A stretch of 5,136 bases of DNA, taken from positions 1 through 5,136 of the forward strand of contig JAABSK010000209.1 in assembly GCA_011390435.1 (NCBI GenBank), read 5' to 3'. The notes beneath the pieces were generated by a model. The model was given only the letters and a program-made list of their open reading frames with translations, was not told the origin of the DNA and made no database searches. This document shows positions 1 through 5,136 of the stretch, in pieces. The position numbers were made by a program, and so were the translations under genes. This DNA is from Desulfobacteraceae bacterium. Its GTDB lineage: Bacteria; Desulfobacterota; Desulfobacteria; Desulfobacterales; Desulfobacteraceae. Within the stretch, counting starts at the first letter, position 1, and every line of letters begins with the position of its first letter.

Positions 1-852
1 ATGACCATGGACAATGATATTGACATGGTCTTTTTTCATGATGCCTAGATTGGCTTCGGATTGAAGCGGATAGGGAGTGCCGAACAGGATGTCCTGGAGG
101 TCGGTGGCCAGCATGGAGCCGCCCCAGCCGTCAGCAAGGGAGCACCGGGTGCATTGTTTGATCAGGTTCTTGTAATCCTGGTCCACACCCATGTGGGTCC
201 GGTGCATGATTTCAACAATCTCACGGTCAATGTTTCTGGGGAGAACCCCTTCCTTGACCCATTTGTCATAGAGAGGTTTGGGCGCGCGTTTCAGGTAAAG
301 AAGTTCACCTTCAGGCTTGCCCCATTCGTTCAGGGCGGCCTCGGCCACTTCAAGGGCGATTTCATCAATATCCCGGTCTCTGGTCTCGCCGTCCACCTCA
401 ACGGTGGTGGCAACGTTTAGATGCGGGGCAACGGCCAGAAGTTTCTGGGTGTCTTTAATCTGGTATGCTTCGGTTTCTTTCTTGGCGGCGGACATGAATA
501 CTTCAGCCACACACCGGCCATGGTCGGAGTGAGCCGCTGCACCGGCAGCTACCATTCTAGCAAAGTTTCTGGCAGCAATAGTGTTGGCGGTGGCGCCGCA
601 GAGCCCTTTCCGGGTATCCTCCCCTTCAATCCCACCTTTGGGAAGCGGGAGCCTGCAGGGTCCCATTGCACAGTTTTTACAGCAGATTCCCTGGATACCG
701 ATATTACAGGGTTTCATGGACACAGCCCGATCAAAGATAGTTTCAACGCCGAGCTTCTGGGCTCTTGCAATCATCTCCTGGGTGCCAATTTCATATGATG
801 CTTCTATCGGATCAGCAAGTTTTGGTGCTTTTGCTTTTTTCTCTTCTTCCAT
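1..852 (-). CDS. acsA: Carbon monoxide dehydrogenase catalytic subunit of CODH/acetyl-CoA synthase, partial (C-terminus outside window)
   Basis: The first 284 residues of a Ni-Fe-S CO dehydrogenase, which interconverts CO2 and CO; in the CODH/ACS complex the CO passes to acetyl-CoA synthase. The frame is open to the window edge. Visible motifs: C49, then the tight cluster C57, C58, C61 and C66 (CCKNCAMGPCR), and C85 (GLCGA). These fit the D-cluster and B-cluster cysteines of the family. H108 in HSDHGR lies 23 residues after C85, as expected for the catalytic-base histidine. C234 and C237 precede SLADGWGGS (238-246), then TDLQDILFGTP. The window ends at the HGH motif (282-284), where the family has a C-cluster histidine ligand; the remaining C-cluster cysteines lie outside. 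The acetogen-like wording and the acsD neighbour favour acsA over a stand-alone cooS, but acsB is not visible. The ATG start follows GAGGAGG by 8 bases. Family assignment is very sure; acsA versus cooS is inference. Confidence 0.95.
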   Translation of the reverse strand, partial: MEEEKKAKAPKLADPIEASYEIGTQEMIARAQKLGVETIFDRAVSMKPCNIGIQGICCKNCAMGPCRLPLPKGGIEGEDTRKGLCGATANTIAARNFARMVAAGAAAHSDHGRCVAEVFMSAAKKETEAYQIKDTQKLLAVAPHLNVATTVEVDGETRDRDIDEIALEVAEAALNEWGKPEGELLYLKRAPKPLYDKWVKEGVLPRNIDREIVEIMHRTHMGVDQDYKNLIKQCTRCSLADGWGGSMLATDLQDILFGTPYPLQSEANLGIMKKDHVNIIVHGH

Positions 853-853
853 T

Positions 854-868
854 AGAGGTTCCTCCTCT
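854..868 (-). promoter_or_regulatory. acsA ribosome binding site within a small hairpin
   Basis: Read on the minus strand, GAGGAGG (861-867) lies 8 bases before the acsA ATG and is a strong Shine-Dalgarno sequence. It sits inside the inverted repeat AGAGG-AGGAA-CCTCT (5-bp stem, 5-base loop), so part of it could be masked in the folded mRNA. The sequence is seen; a regulatory effect is inference, and a 5-bp stem is only marginally stable. Confidence 0.6.
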
Positions 869-870
869 TG

Positions 871-882
871 ATTATATATAAT
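871..882. repeat. 12-bp perfect AT palindrome
   Basis: ATTATATATAAT equals its own reverse complement. It sits between the acsD-acsA hairpin and the acsA ribosome binding site. It contains TATAAT on both strands, but I find no -35 hexamer at the right spacing on the minus strand, so I do not call it a promoter. Confidence 0.35.
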
Positions 883-885
883 AAT

Positions 886-913
886 GTTGGGCAGCAGGGA
901 TTGCTGCATCAAC
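886..913 (-). other. Intergenic hairpin between acsD and acsA
   Basis: An interrupted inverted repeat: GTTG (886-889) pairs with CAAC (910-913), and GCAGCA (891-896) pairs with TGCTGC (902-907) around a 5-base loop. A small internal loop (1 versus 2 bases) separates the stems. It lies 11 bases past the acsD stop. On the minus strand it is followed by an AT-rich stretch, not a clean run of T, so it is not a textbook terminator. It could be a leaky terminator, a processing site or a 3'-end stabiliser that adjusts acsA output relative to acsD. Confidence 0.45.
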
Positions 914-923
914 TTTGTTCCGG

Positions 924-2486
924 TTAACGGGTTCGTTTGTGAATCCGGTCCAGATCCTCAAGGATCTTGTCAAGCATGGTTTTTTGTAAGGCCGCTGCCG
1001 TCATGCTGACTTTTGTTTTTAATTTGCTTTCGGTTTTTGTATGTTTTGCCTGTTCAGCAGCTCTTTTATCCCGGATGGCCTGTTCGTCGGCTTCACGTTT
1101 TGCAACTGCATCTTTTTGTGCTTTCCTGTCTGCATCTTCTTTGGCTTTGGCATCTGTTTCGGCTTTTGCTTTGGCATCTGCTTCGGCTTTCAGTTTTGCA
1201 GCGGCATCCGCTTTGGCTTTGGCCTCAGCGTCCGCTTTGGCTTTGGCTTCTATTTCTGCCTTTGCTTTGGCTTCATCGGCAGGATCAGCTGCCGGTGCTG
1301 CGGGGGCTGCCGGTTCAGGCGCTGCCGCCGCTTTCGGGGCTTCAGCCTTTGGCGCCGCTGCTGCCGGTGCGGCTTTTGGCGCTTCTTTTGGCGCTTCTTT
1401 TGCAGCAGGTGCCGCTTTTTTGGCGGGGGCGGCTTTTTTCTCTTCTGTTATGGTGAGATCCGCTTCAGGGGCCAGTGCAGCAAAATCAATTTCCACATCA
1501 TCCAGTCGTTTGGTGATGGGGGCAACATCTTTTGCCGAGCCGCCTTCAAACAGGAGATCAATAAATGTTTTGGCCAGTTTGATGGATTCGGGATGACGCA
1601 TGATCAGGATGCTGGAGCCGGCAAGCAGGTAAGAAACCGCACCAACGGCTTCCATCAGGATAGCCCGTCTTTCAGGATCACCCAGTTCAGGGGCTTCATC
1701 AACGGGTTGTTTGGCTTCCTTGCATTTCCAGACCTCATTCCCCAGGTTATTGATCATGGGATTCTGGAGTTTATCATCGCCCTGGGTCATGGCCGCCATG
1801 GTCAGCCGTTCCATTACGGAATAGGAATATTCAAGACCATAACCGAGCCCGCCGGTGGTGGGGTCAACAATGACTTTGTCAAGCGGAACGCCCAGGTTTT
1901 CAAGCAGGATGTTCACCTGTTTGGCCAGGTTGACATCAATGGGTGAGGATGAGATGACGGTATGGCCGTATCCCATGGCAGCCGCACCGATTCCTTTATA
2001 ATTCTTTTCTTCCACCGGTCCGATGATCAGGTTTTCACCTTCACATGCCTCACATATTTTTTTCAATACCTCGGCATCTTTGGCAGGAACAGCACAGCCC
2101 CAGATGATCAGCGGGACATTAATCGCAGCCAGGACCTTTTTGACCACTGCAGCCGCATCTTCCGGGCTTGCGTTTTTATCATTGGGGTCCGTGCTTTTCA
2201 ATTGCAGTACAATCGCCTGGGCACCATATTCTTCCACACATTTTTTGGCCCAGGCCGCCGGATCGGAAATGACGTCCTTGAACGGTGCCTGTGCGGCTGC
2301 CGGCCAGTCTTCAGGGGTTATGTCCCAGATTTCCATCGCAATGATGGGTTTATTGGGCATGGCGCCTTCAAACTGGTAAAATGGATAACTTGTCTGACCG
2401 CCGACGGTAACTGTTTTGTCACCTTTACCGATGGTGATACCTTTTATACTGCCAGCATAGCTTTCTTTGGTTATTTCAAATCCCAC
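924..2486 (-). CDS. acsD: CODH/ACS corrinoid iron-sulfur protein, small (delta) subunit, with a long repeat-rich C-terminal extension
   Basis: Small subunit of the heterodimeric corrinoid Fe-S protein that carries the methyl group from methyl-THF to acetyl-CoA synthase (AcsD in bacteria, CdhD in archaea); cytoplasmic. Residues 1 to about 340 are the TIM-barrel family domain. Recognisable stretches are TVTVGGQTSYPFYQFEG (25-41), PFKDVISDPAAWAKKCVEEYG (starting at 68), VDPTTGGLGYGLEYSYSVMER (starting at 207) and NPMINNLGNEVWKCKEA (242-258). There is no N-terminal cysteine motif of the large subunit AcsC. The protein has 520 residues against, from memory, a little over 300 in acetogens. The excess is an Ala/Pro/Lys linker (349-404), an octapeptide repeat region (406-469, charged to about 485) and a basic amphipathic tail (486-520). 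The GTG start is forced by an in-frame TAG 12 bases upstream and by AGGAGG; the next Met is residue 43, inside the conserved domain. It lies 71 bases upstream of acsA, presumably in one operon. No cobalamin riboswitch is evident. Confidence 0.93.
   Translation of the reverse strand: MGFEITKESYAGSIKGITIGKGDKTVTVGGQTSYPFYQFEGAMPNKPIIAMEIWDITPEDWPAAAQAPFKDVISDPAAWAKKCVEEYGAQAIVLQLKSTDPNDKNASPEDAAAVVKKVLAAINVPLIIWGCAVPAKDAEVLKKICEACEGENLIIGPVEEKNYKGIGAAAMGYGHTVISSSPIDVNLAKQVNILLENLGVPLDKVIVDPTTGGLGYGLEYSYSVMERLTMAAMTQGDDKLQNPMINNLGNEVWKCKEAKQPVDEAPELGDPERRAILMEAVGAVSYLLAGSSILIMRHPESIKLAKTFIDLLFEGGSAKDVAPITKRLDDVEIDFAALAPEADLTITEEKKAAPAKKAAPAAKEAPKEAPKAAPAAAAPKAEAPKAAAAPEPAAPAAPAADPADEAKAKAEIEAKAKADAEAKAKADAAAKLKAEADAKAKAETDAKAKEDADRKAQKDAVAKREADEQAIRDKRAAEQAKHTKTESKLKTKVSMTAAALQKTMLDKILEDLDRIHKRTR
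1080..1271 (-). repeat. 24-bp in-frame tandem repeat encoding the AcsD octapeptides
   Basis: Codons 406-469 of acsD read as consecutive octads: AKAKAEIE, AKAKADAE, AKAKADAA, AKLKAEAD, AKAKAETD, AKAKEDAD, then the degenerate RKAQKDAV and AKREADEQ. At DNA level the period is 24 bases; for example a 17-base plus-strand string (tccgctttggctttggc) occurs exactly at 1207-1223 and 1231-1247. Codons have partly diverged, so the array is not a fresh slippage product. Lys and Asp/Glu are placed four residues apart throughout, the pattern of a stable single alpha-helix. Confidence 0.85.
1275..1442 (-). other. Ala-Pro-Lys-rich linker segment of AcsD
   Basis: Residues 349-404 consist almost only of Ala, Pro, Lys and Glu (AAPAKKAAPAAKEAPKEAP and similar). 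The composition resembles the flexible Ala-Pro linkers of pyruvate dehydrogenase E2 and other multidomain carrier proteins. It joins the TIM-barrel domain to the octad helix and is predicted to be disordered and extended. Confidence 0.75.
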
Positions 2487-2490
2487 GTTT

Positions 2491-2497
2491 ACCTCCT
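2491..2497 (-). promoter_or_regulatory. acsD ribosome binding site (fixes the GTG start)
   Basis: On the minus strand AGGAGG (2492-2497) lies 5 bases before GTG (2484-2486). An in-frame TAG overlaps this site at 2496-2498, so the reading frame cannot begin further upstream. Together these support GTG as the true start. Confidence 0.85.
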
Positions 2498-2570
2498 AAG
2501 ATTTAAAGATAGTTATGAGTTGAGGGGGTGTATGACATGATTGACGAGTTGTCAGCAGGAAAAGATCATT

Positions 2571-2590
2571 TAACAGGTAACCTGATGTTA
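2571..2590. repeat. Inverted repeat CAGGT-A-ACCTG in the acsD leader
   Basis: CAGGT (2574-2578) and ACCTG (2580-2584) form a perfect 11-bp palindrome around one base. Flanking TAAC (2571-2574) and GTTA (2587-2590) can extend the pairing with a small bulge. It lies about 90 bases upstream of the acsD start and could be a dimeric regulator's operator. Function is inference. Confidence 0.35.
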
Positions 2591-2652
2591 GAATATTACA
2601 CCATAAATTCATATGATAATCCATTAAATCTGATCCTTTTATAATTACATAC

Positions 2653-2668
2653 TGATAACAGAATATCA
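2653..2668. repeat. Inverted repeat TGATA-N6-TATCA overlapping the putative acsD -10 region
   Basis: TGATA (2653-2657) and TATCA (2664-2668) are separated by six bases, giving a 16-bp operator-like dyad. It touches the candidate -10 element at 2667-2672, where a bound repressor would block transcription of acsD. Short AT-rich dyads arise by chance, so confidence is low. Confidence 0.3.
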
Positions 2669-2695
2669 CTTACAAAACATGGGTTTTTTTGTCAA
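2667..2695 (-). promoter_or_regulatory. Candidate promoter for the acsD-acsA transcript
   Basis: On the minus strand a perfect TTGACA (2690-2695) is followed after 17 bases by TAAGTG (2667-2672), which matches TATAAT only at the first two positions. The -35 and spacing are good and the -10 is poor. If used, it would give an mRNA leader of roughly 170 bases before the GTG. An activator-dependent promoter would fit the poor -10; this is inference. Confidence 0.3.
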
Positions 2696-2775
2696 TAGGT
2701 GAGTGGATTTATTGAAATTATGGTGAAGAACCTGAAAGTGCTGTGATTCCAGTCGATTGAGAGCAGTAGGTACAT

Positions 2776-2785
2776 TATAGCTATA
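2776..2785. repeat. 10-bp perfect palindrome TATAGCTATA
   Basis: TATAG (2776-2780) is followed directly by CTATA (2781-2785), near the middle of the divergent region. A TTGAGA lies upstream at 2757-2762, but no TATAAT-like hexamer stands at 16-18 bases from it. It may be an operator half-site or chance in AT-rich DNA. Confidence 0.25.
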
Positions 2786-2834
2786 TAGTGAATTGAATTT
2801 AGTTAATAAATTGAGCTTGAAAATGCAAAAAAAG

Positions 2835-2861
2835 TTGATTTTTTTTTATTTATTATATAGT
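2835..2861 (+). promoter_or_regulatory. Weak candidate promoter for fhs-folD
   Basis: TTGATT (2835-2840) and TATAGT (2856-2861) resemble -35 and -10 hexamers, the latter matching at five of six positions, but the 15-base spacing is short. It would give a leader of about 100 bases before fhs. The AT-richness makes chance matches likely. Confidence 0.22.
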
Positions 2862-2882
2862 TATTTTATTTGATGTAAATTT

Positions 2883-2897
2883 TTGATTAAAAATCAA
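2883..2897. repeat. Inverted repeat TTGATT-AAA-AATCAA upstream of fhs
   Basis: Two perfect 6-bp arms (2883-2888 and 2892-2897) flank three A residues, about 70 bases before the fhs ATG. The geometry suits a homodimeric regulator. It also resembles a -35 hexamer (TTGATT), but the hexamer 16 bases on (TATTCG) is a poor -10. Confidence 0.3.
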
Positions 2898-2926
2898 TAA
2901 GCGTTATTCGGGCTTAATTTTGTAAC

Positions 2927-2944
2927 AGACTCACAGGGTAGTCT
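2927..2944 (+). other. Small hairpin in the fhs leader
   Basis: AGACT (2927-2931) pairs with AGTCT (2940-2944) around an 8-base loop, ending 10 bases before the AAAGGAG ribosome binding site of fhs. A second weak stem, TAAGC/GCTTA (2898-2902 and 2912-2916), lies just upstream. No known riboswitch class is recognised; there is no tetrahydrofolate-riboswitch-like motif that I can see. Confidence 0.3.
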
Positions 2945-2966
2945 AAAAATCATTAAAGGAGTAAAC

Positions 2967-4742
2967 ATGGCATTAGATCCAACCAAGCATGCAGACTGGG
3001 AAATAGCACAGGATGCAGAAAAAACAATGCTTAAAATTTATGAAATCGGTGAACGACTGGGATTGACCAAAGAAGAGCTTCTTCCCCAGGGGCATTATAT
3101 CGCCAAGATCGATTTCAGGAAAGTTCTGGAACGTCTGAAAGACAAACCCAACGGAAAGTATATTGATGTCACGGCAATTACTCCGACACCTCTGGGTGAA
3201 GGAAAATCCACATCCAGTATGGGACTGGTCCAGGGGCTGGGTAAACTGGGGAAAAACGTCTGTGCCGCTATCCGTCAGCCTTCCGGCGGTCCGACCATGA
3301 ACATCAAAGGATCTGCCGCCGGCGGCGGTCTTGCCCAGTGTATCCCTTTGACGCCTTTTTCCCTGGGTTTCACCGGCGACATCAATGCCATCATGAATGC
3401 ACACAACCTGGCCATGGTTGCCTTGACGTCCCGCCTTCAGCACGAAAGAAATTATACGGATGAGCAGCTTGAAAGACTGTCCGGCATGAAACGCCTGGAC
3501 ATTGATCCGACCAATGTGGAAATGGGCTGGATCATGGATTTCTGCTGCCAGTCACTGAGAAACATCATCATCGGTATTGACGGTGTGAACGGCAAGTCAG
3601 ACGGTTTTATGATGAAATCAAAATTCGGTATTGCCGTGTCTTCAGAGGTCATGGCCATCCTGGCCGTTGCAACCGACCTGAAAGACATGAGAGAGAGAAT
3701 GGGTAAGATCGTTGTGGCCTATACTAAAAAAGGCAAGCCCGTCACAACTGAAGATCTGCAGGTGGCAGGCGCCATGACGGCCTGGATGGTGGATGCACTG
3801 AATCCGTCTTTAATCCAGACCCTTGAAGGCCAGCCGGTCATCGTTCATGCCGGTCCGTTTGCCAACATCGCCATTGGTCAGAGTTCCATTATTGCAGACC
3901 GTGTCGGTCTTAAACTGGCGGATTATCATATCACCGAATCCGGTTTTGGTGCGGACATCGGGTTTGAAAAATTCTGGAATCTTAAATGCCGTTACTCCGG
4001 CCTGATACCCGACTGTGCGGTCGTTGTCGCTACCATCCGTGCACTGAAATGCCATGGCGGCGCTCCGGTCCCCGTGCCGGGAAAAGCCATGCCGAAAGAA
4101 TACCTGACGGAAAGTGTTGAATGGGTTGAAAAGGGTTGTGCAAACCTGATCCATCATATCCGGAATGTCAGAAAGGCCGGTATTTCTCCGGTGGTCTGCA
4201 TCAACGCCTTCTACACGGATACGGATGCTGAAATTGCAAAGGTCCGCGAGCTGTGTGAAGCCGAAGGTGCCAGGGTTGCGCTATCCCGTCATTGGGAAAA
4301 AGGCGGCGATGGTGCGATTGAGTTTGCTGAAACGGTTATCGAGGCCTGTGAAGAAAAATCCGAGTTTAAATTCCTGTATGAACTGGATATGCCGATCAAA
4401 GAAAGAATTGAACTGATTGCCAAGGAAGTTTACGGTGCAGATGGAGTTGATTACTCTGCAGAAGCCAATAAAGCCATTGCCAGAATTCAGGCAGACCCCG
4501 AACTTTCAAAAATGGGGATGTGCATGGTGAAAACCCACCTGTCCCTGTCGGATAATCCGGCCCTCAAAGGGGTGCCCACCGGCTGGAGACTGACCATCAG
4601 GGAAGTCCTGACATATGGCGGGGCAGGCTTTATTGTCCCGGTGGCCGGTACGATTTCCCTCATGCCGGGTACCAGTTCCAATCCAGCGTTCAAGCGGGTG
4701 GATGTGGATGTCGAAACCGGCATGGTCCAGGGCGTATTCTAA
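2967..4742 (+). CDS. fhs: Formate--tetrahydrofolate ligase (10-formyl-THF synthetase)
   Basis: Catalyses formate + ATP + THF to 10-formyl-THF, the formate-activating step of the Wood-Ljungdahl methyl branch; run in reverse it yields ATP and formate. The protein is a complete 591 residues, longer than the roughly 555-560 usual for acetogen enzymes. Visible features: P-loop [11 protein letters not shown] (72-82); family signature [13 protein letters not shown] (112-124); [11 protein letters not shown] (294-304); [14 protein letters not shown] (324-337); [14 protein letters not shown] (352-365); LSDNP (527-531); and the C-terminal [15 protein letters not shown] (554-568). At 301-307 the usual IAHGCNS-type wording reads IAIGQSS, which I associate with the fhs clade of sulfate-reducing deltaproteobacteria. 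ATG start with AAAGGAG five bases upstream. It is followed 20 bases later by folD, so probably co-transcribed, and is divergent from acsD. Assignment is very sure. Confidence 0.98.
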   Translation: MALDPTKHADWEIAQDAEKTMLKIYEIGERLGLTKEELLPQGHYIAKIDFRKVLERLKDKPNGKYIDVTAITPTPLGEGKSTSSMGLVQGLGKLGKNVCAAIRQPSGGPTMNIKGSAAGGGLAQCIPLTPFSLGFTGDINAIMNAHNLAMVALTSRLQHERNYTDEQLERLSGMKRLDIDPTNVEMGWIMDFCCQSLRNIIIGIDGVNGKSDGFMMKSKFGIAVSSEVMAILAVATDLKDMRERMGKIVVAYTKKGKPVTTEDLQVAGAMTAWMVDALNPSLIQTLEGQPVIVHAGPFANIAIGQSSIIADRVGLKLADYHITESGFGADIGFEKFWNLKCRYSGLIPDCAVVVATIRALKCHGGAPVPVPGKAMPKEYLTESVEWVEKGCANLIHHIRNVRKAGISPVVCINAFYTDTDAEIAKVRELCEAEGARVALSRHWEKGGDGAIEFAETVIEACEEKSEFKFLYELDMPIKERIELIAKEVYGADGVDYSAEANKAIARIQADPELSKMGMCMVKTHLSLSDNPALKGVPTGWRLTIREVLTYGGAGFIVPVAGTISLMPGTSSNPAFKRVDVDVETGMVQGVF

Positions 4743-4762
4743 TCGAATTTAAAGGAGATATA

Positions 4763-5136
4763 ATGACTGCTGAAATTATAAGCGGAACAGAAATAAGAAA
4801 GACGATCCTCGCCGAAGTCAAAGAGGAAGTCGATCAGATGAAAGCCAAATACGGCAAGGTGCCAGGGCTTGTAACCATCCTTGTCGGATCAAGTCCTGCA
4901 TCCATAAGCTATGTGACCCTCAAGGTCAAGACAGCTATGAGTCTGGGATTTCATGAAATCCAGGATGATCAGCCGGATGATATTTCAGAGGCGGATCTTC
5001 TGGCCCTGATCGATAAATATAATAATGATCCGGATATCCATGGAATCCTGGTCCAGCTGCCGTTGCCAAAACACATTGATGATAAAAAAGTGTTAAATGC
5101 CATCAATCCGGATAAAGATGTGGATGCCTTCCATCC
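4763..5136 (+). CDS. folD: Bifunctional methylene-THF dehydrogenase / methenyl-THF cyclohydrolase, partial (C-terminus outside window)
   Basis: Interconverts 10-formyl-THF, methenyl-THF and methylene-THF using a nicotinamide cofactor, directly following Fhs in the pathway. The first 124 codons are present; the family is usually about 280-300 residues, so the Rossmann nucleotide-binding domain lies mostly beyond the edge. Active-site residues are in place: Y50 and K54 in SYVTLKVK, Q98 in GILVQLPLP (94-102), and D121 in KDVDAFHP. These positions equal the E. coli FolD numbering I recall (Y50, K54, Q98, D121). The residue after D121 is Ala where Gly (DVDGFHP) is the common form. The ATG follows AAAGGAG (4751-4757) by five bases, and the gap after fhs is 20 bases with no terminator, which indicates an fhs-folD operon. 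Function is sure; cofactor preference (NAD versus NADP) cannot be read from this part. Confidence 0.95.
   Translation, partial: MTAEIISGTEIRKTILAEVKEEVDQMKAKYGKVPGLVTILVGSSPASISYVTLKVKTAMSLGFHEIQDDQPDDISEADLLALIDKYNNDPDIHGILVQLPLPKHIDDKKVLNAINPDKDVDAFH

Larger units (their letters stand above)
2487..2966. other. Divergent AT-rich intergenic region between acsD and fhs
   Basis: These 480 bases separate two opposite start codons. The stretch from about 2770 to 2925 is very AT-rich, with A7 (2827-2833) and T9 (2839-2847) tracts that may bend the DNA. I find no tRNA, rRNA, riboswitch consensus or convincing CDS. It holds the two ribosome binding sites, a candidate promoter and several short palindromes listed separately, and must contain the promoters unless transcription enters from outside. 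Confidence 0.8.

Noticed and set aside
61..798. Plus-strand open frames of 119 and 125 codons opposite acsA
   Set aside because: The minus strand encodes an unmistakable CO dehydrogenase with all expected N-terminal cysteines through this stretch.
886..913. Rho-independent terminator after acsD
   Set aside because: The stem is interrupted and followed by a mixed A/T sequence instead of a T run, so it is reported only as a hairpin.
1080..1271. CRISPR-like or other non-coding tandem array
   Set aside because: The 24-bp units are in frame, contiguous without spacers and encode a regular octapeptide, so this is a protein repeat.
967..1596. Long plus-strand open frame opposite acsD, rich in Ala, Ser and Phe
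   Set aside because: It is the antisense shadow of the Ala/Lys repeat and linker of AcsD; low-complexity coding DNA leaves other frames open. No ribosome binding site or family resemblance.
1041..1946. 301-codon plus-strand open frame rich in Cys, Phe, Gly and Arg
   Set aside because: Also the shadow of acsD in another frame; composition is an artefact of the repeat and the conserved acsD frame explains the region fully.
2672..2695. ACAAAA...TTTTGT inverted repeat with a T tract as a plus-strand terminator
   Set aside because: The stem is A/T only with a 9-base loop and no plus-strand gene ends upstream of it in this window; it is better explained as the spacer of the candidate acsD promoter.
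2487..2966. Cobalamin or tetrahydrofolate riboswitch ahead of acsD or fhs
   Set aside because: Plausible from gene function, but no B12-box-like or THF-riboswitch-like conserved core is visible; only short AT-rich stems.
2973..3443. 156-codon minus-strand open frame within fhs
   Set aside because: Antisense to the conserved P-loop region of Fhs; no independent start signal.

Overview
The window holds one end of a Wood-Ljungdahl (reductive acetyl-CoA) gene cluster: two divergently transcribed gene pairs either side of an AT-rich intergenic region of 480 bases. The likely host is a strictly anaerobic bacterium. I infer a sulfate reducer of the Desulfobacteraceae type (Desulfobacula, Desulfobacterium or a relative) from moderate GC content, strong AGGAG-type ribosome binding sites, and the style of the formate-THF ligase and corrinoid protein. 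That placement rests on remembered family resemblance, not on a search.

Left half, minus strand, read right to left: acsD/cdhD (924-2486, GTG start) encodes the small (delta) subunit of the corrinoid iron-sulfur protein. After a 71-base gap with a hairpin comes the first 284 codons of acsA/cooS (1-852, cut by the window edge), the Ni-Fe-S carbon monoxide dehydrogenase subunit of the CODH/acetyl-CoA synthase complex. This is the carbonyl branch plus the methyl carrier.

Centre (2487-2966): no convincing gene. It carries the two opposing starts, several short perfect inverted repeats, A/T tracts and weak promoter-like hexamers, and presumably holds the control region for both transcripts.

Right half, plus strand: fhs (2967-4742), formate-tetrahydrofolate ligase, then 20 bases later folD (4763 to the edge), methylene-THF dehydrogenase/cyclohydrolase. 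These are the first steps of the methyl branch.

Together the genes take formate to methylene-THF (Fhs, FolD), carry the methyl group on a corrinoid protein (AcsD with a partner not in the window), and reduce CO2 to CO (AcsA) for acetyl-CoA synthesis. In a sulfate reducer the same set can run in reverse to oxidise acetyl-CoA to CO2.

I see no mobile element, CRISPR array, RNA gene or obviously new multi-gene system. The most unusual object is the C-terminal third of AcsD: an Ala-Pro-Lys linker, then a regular eight-residue repeat (AKAKADAE type) predicted to form a long charged single helix, then a short amphipathic tail. To my knowledge the classical acetogen protein lacks this.
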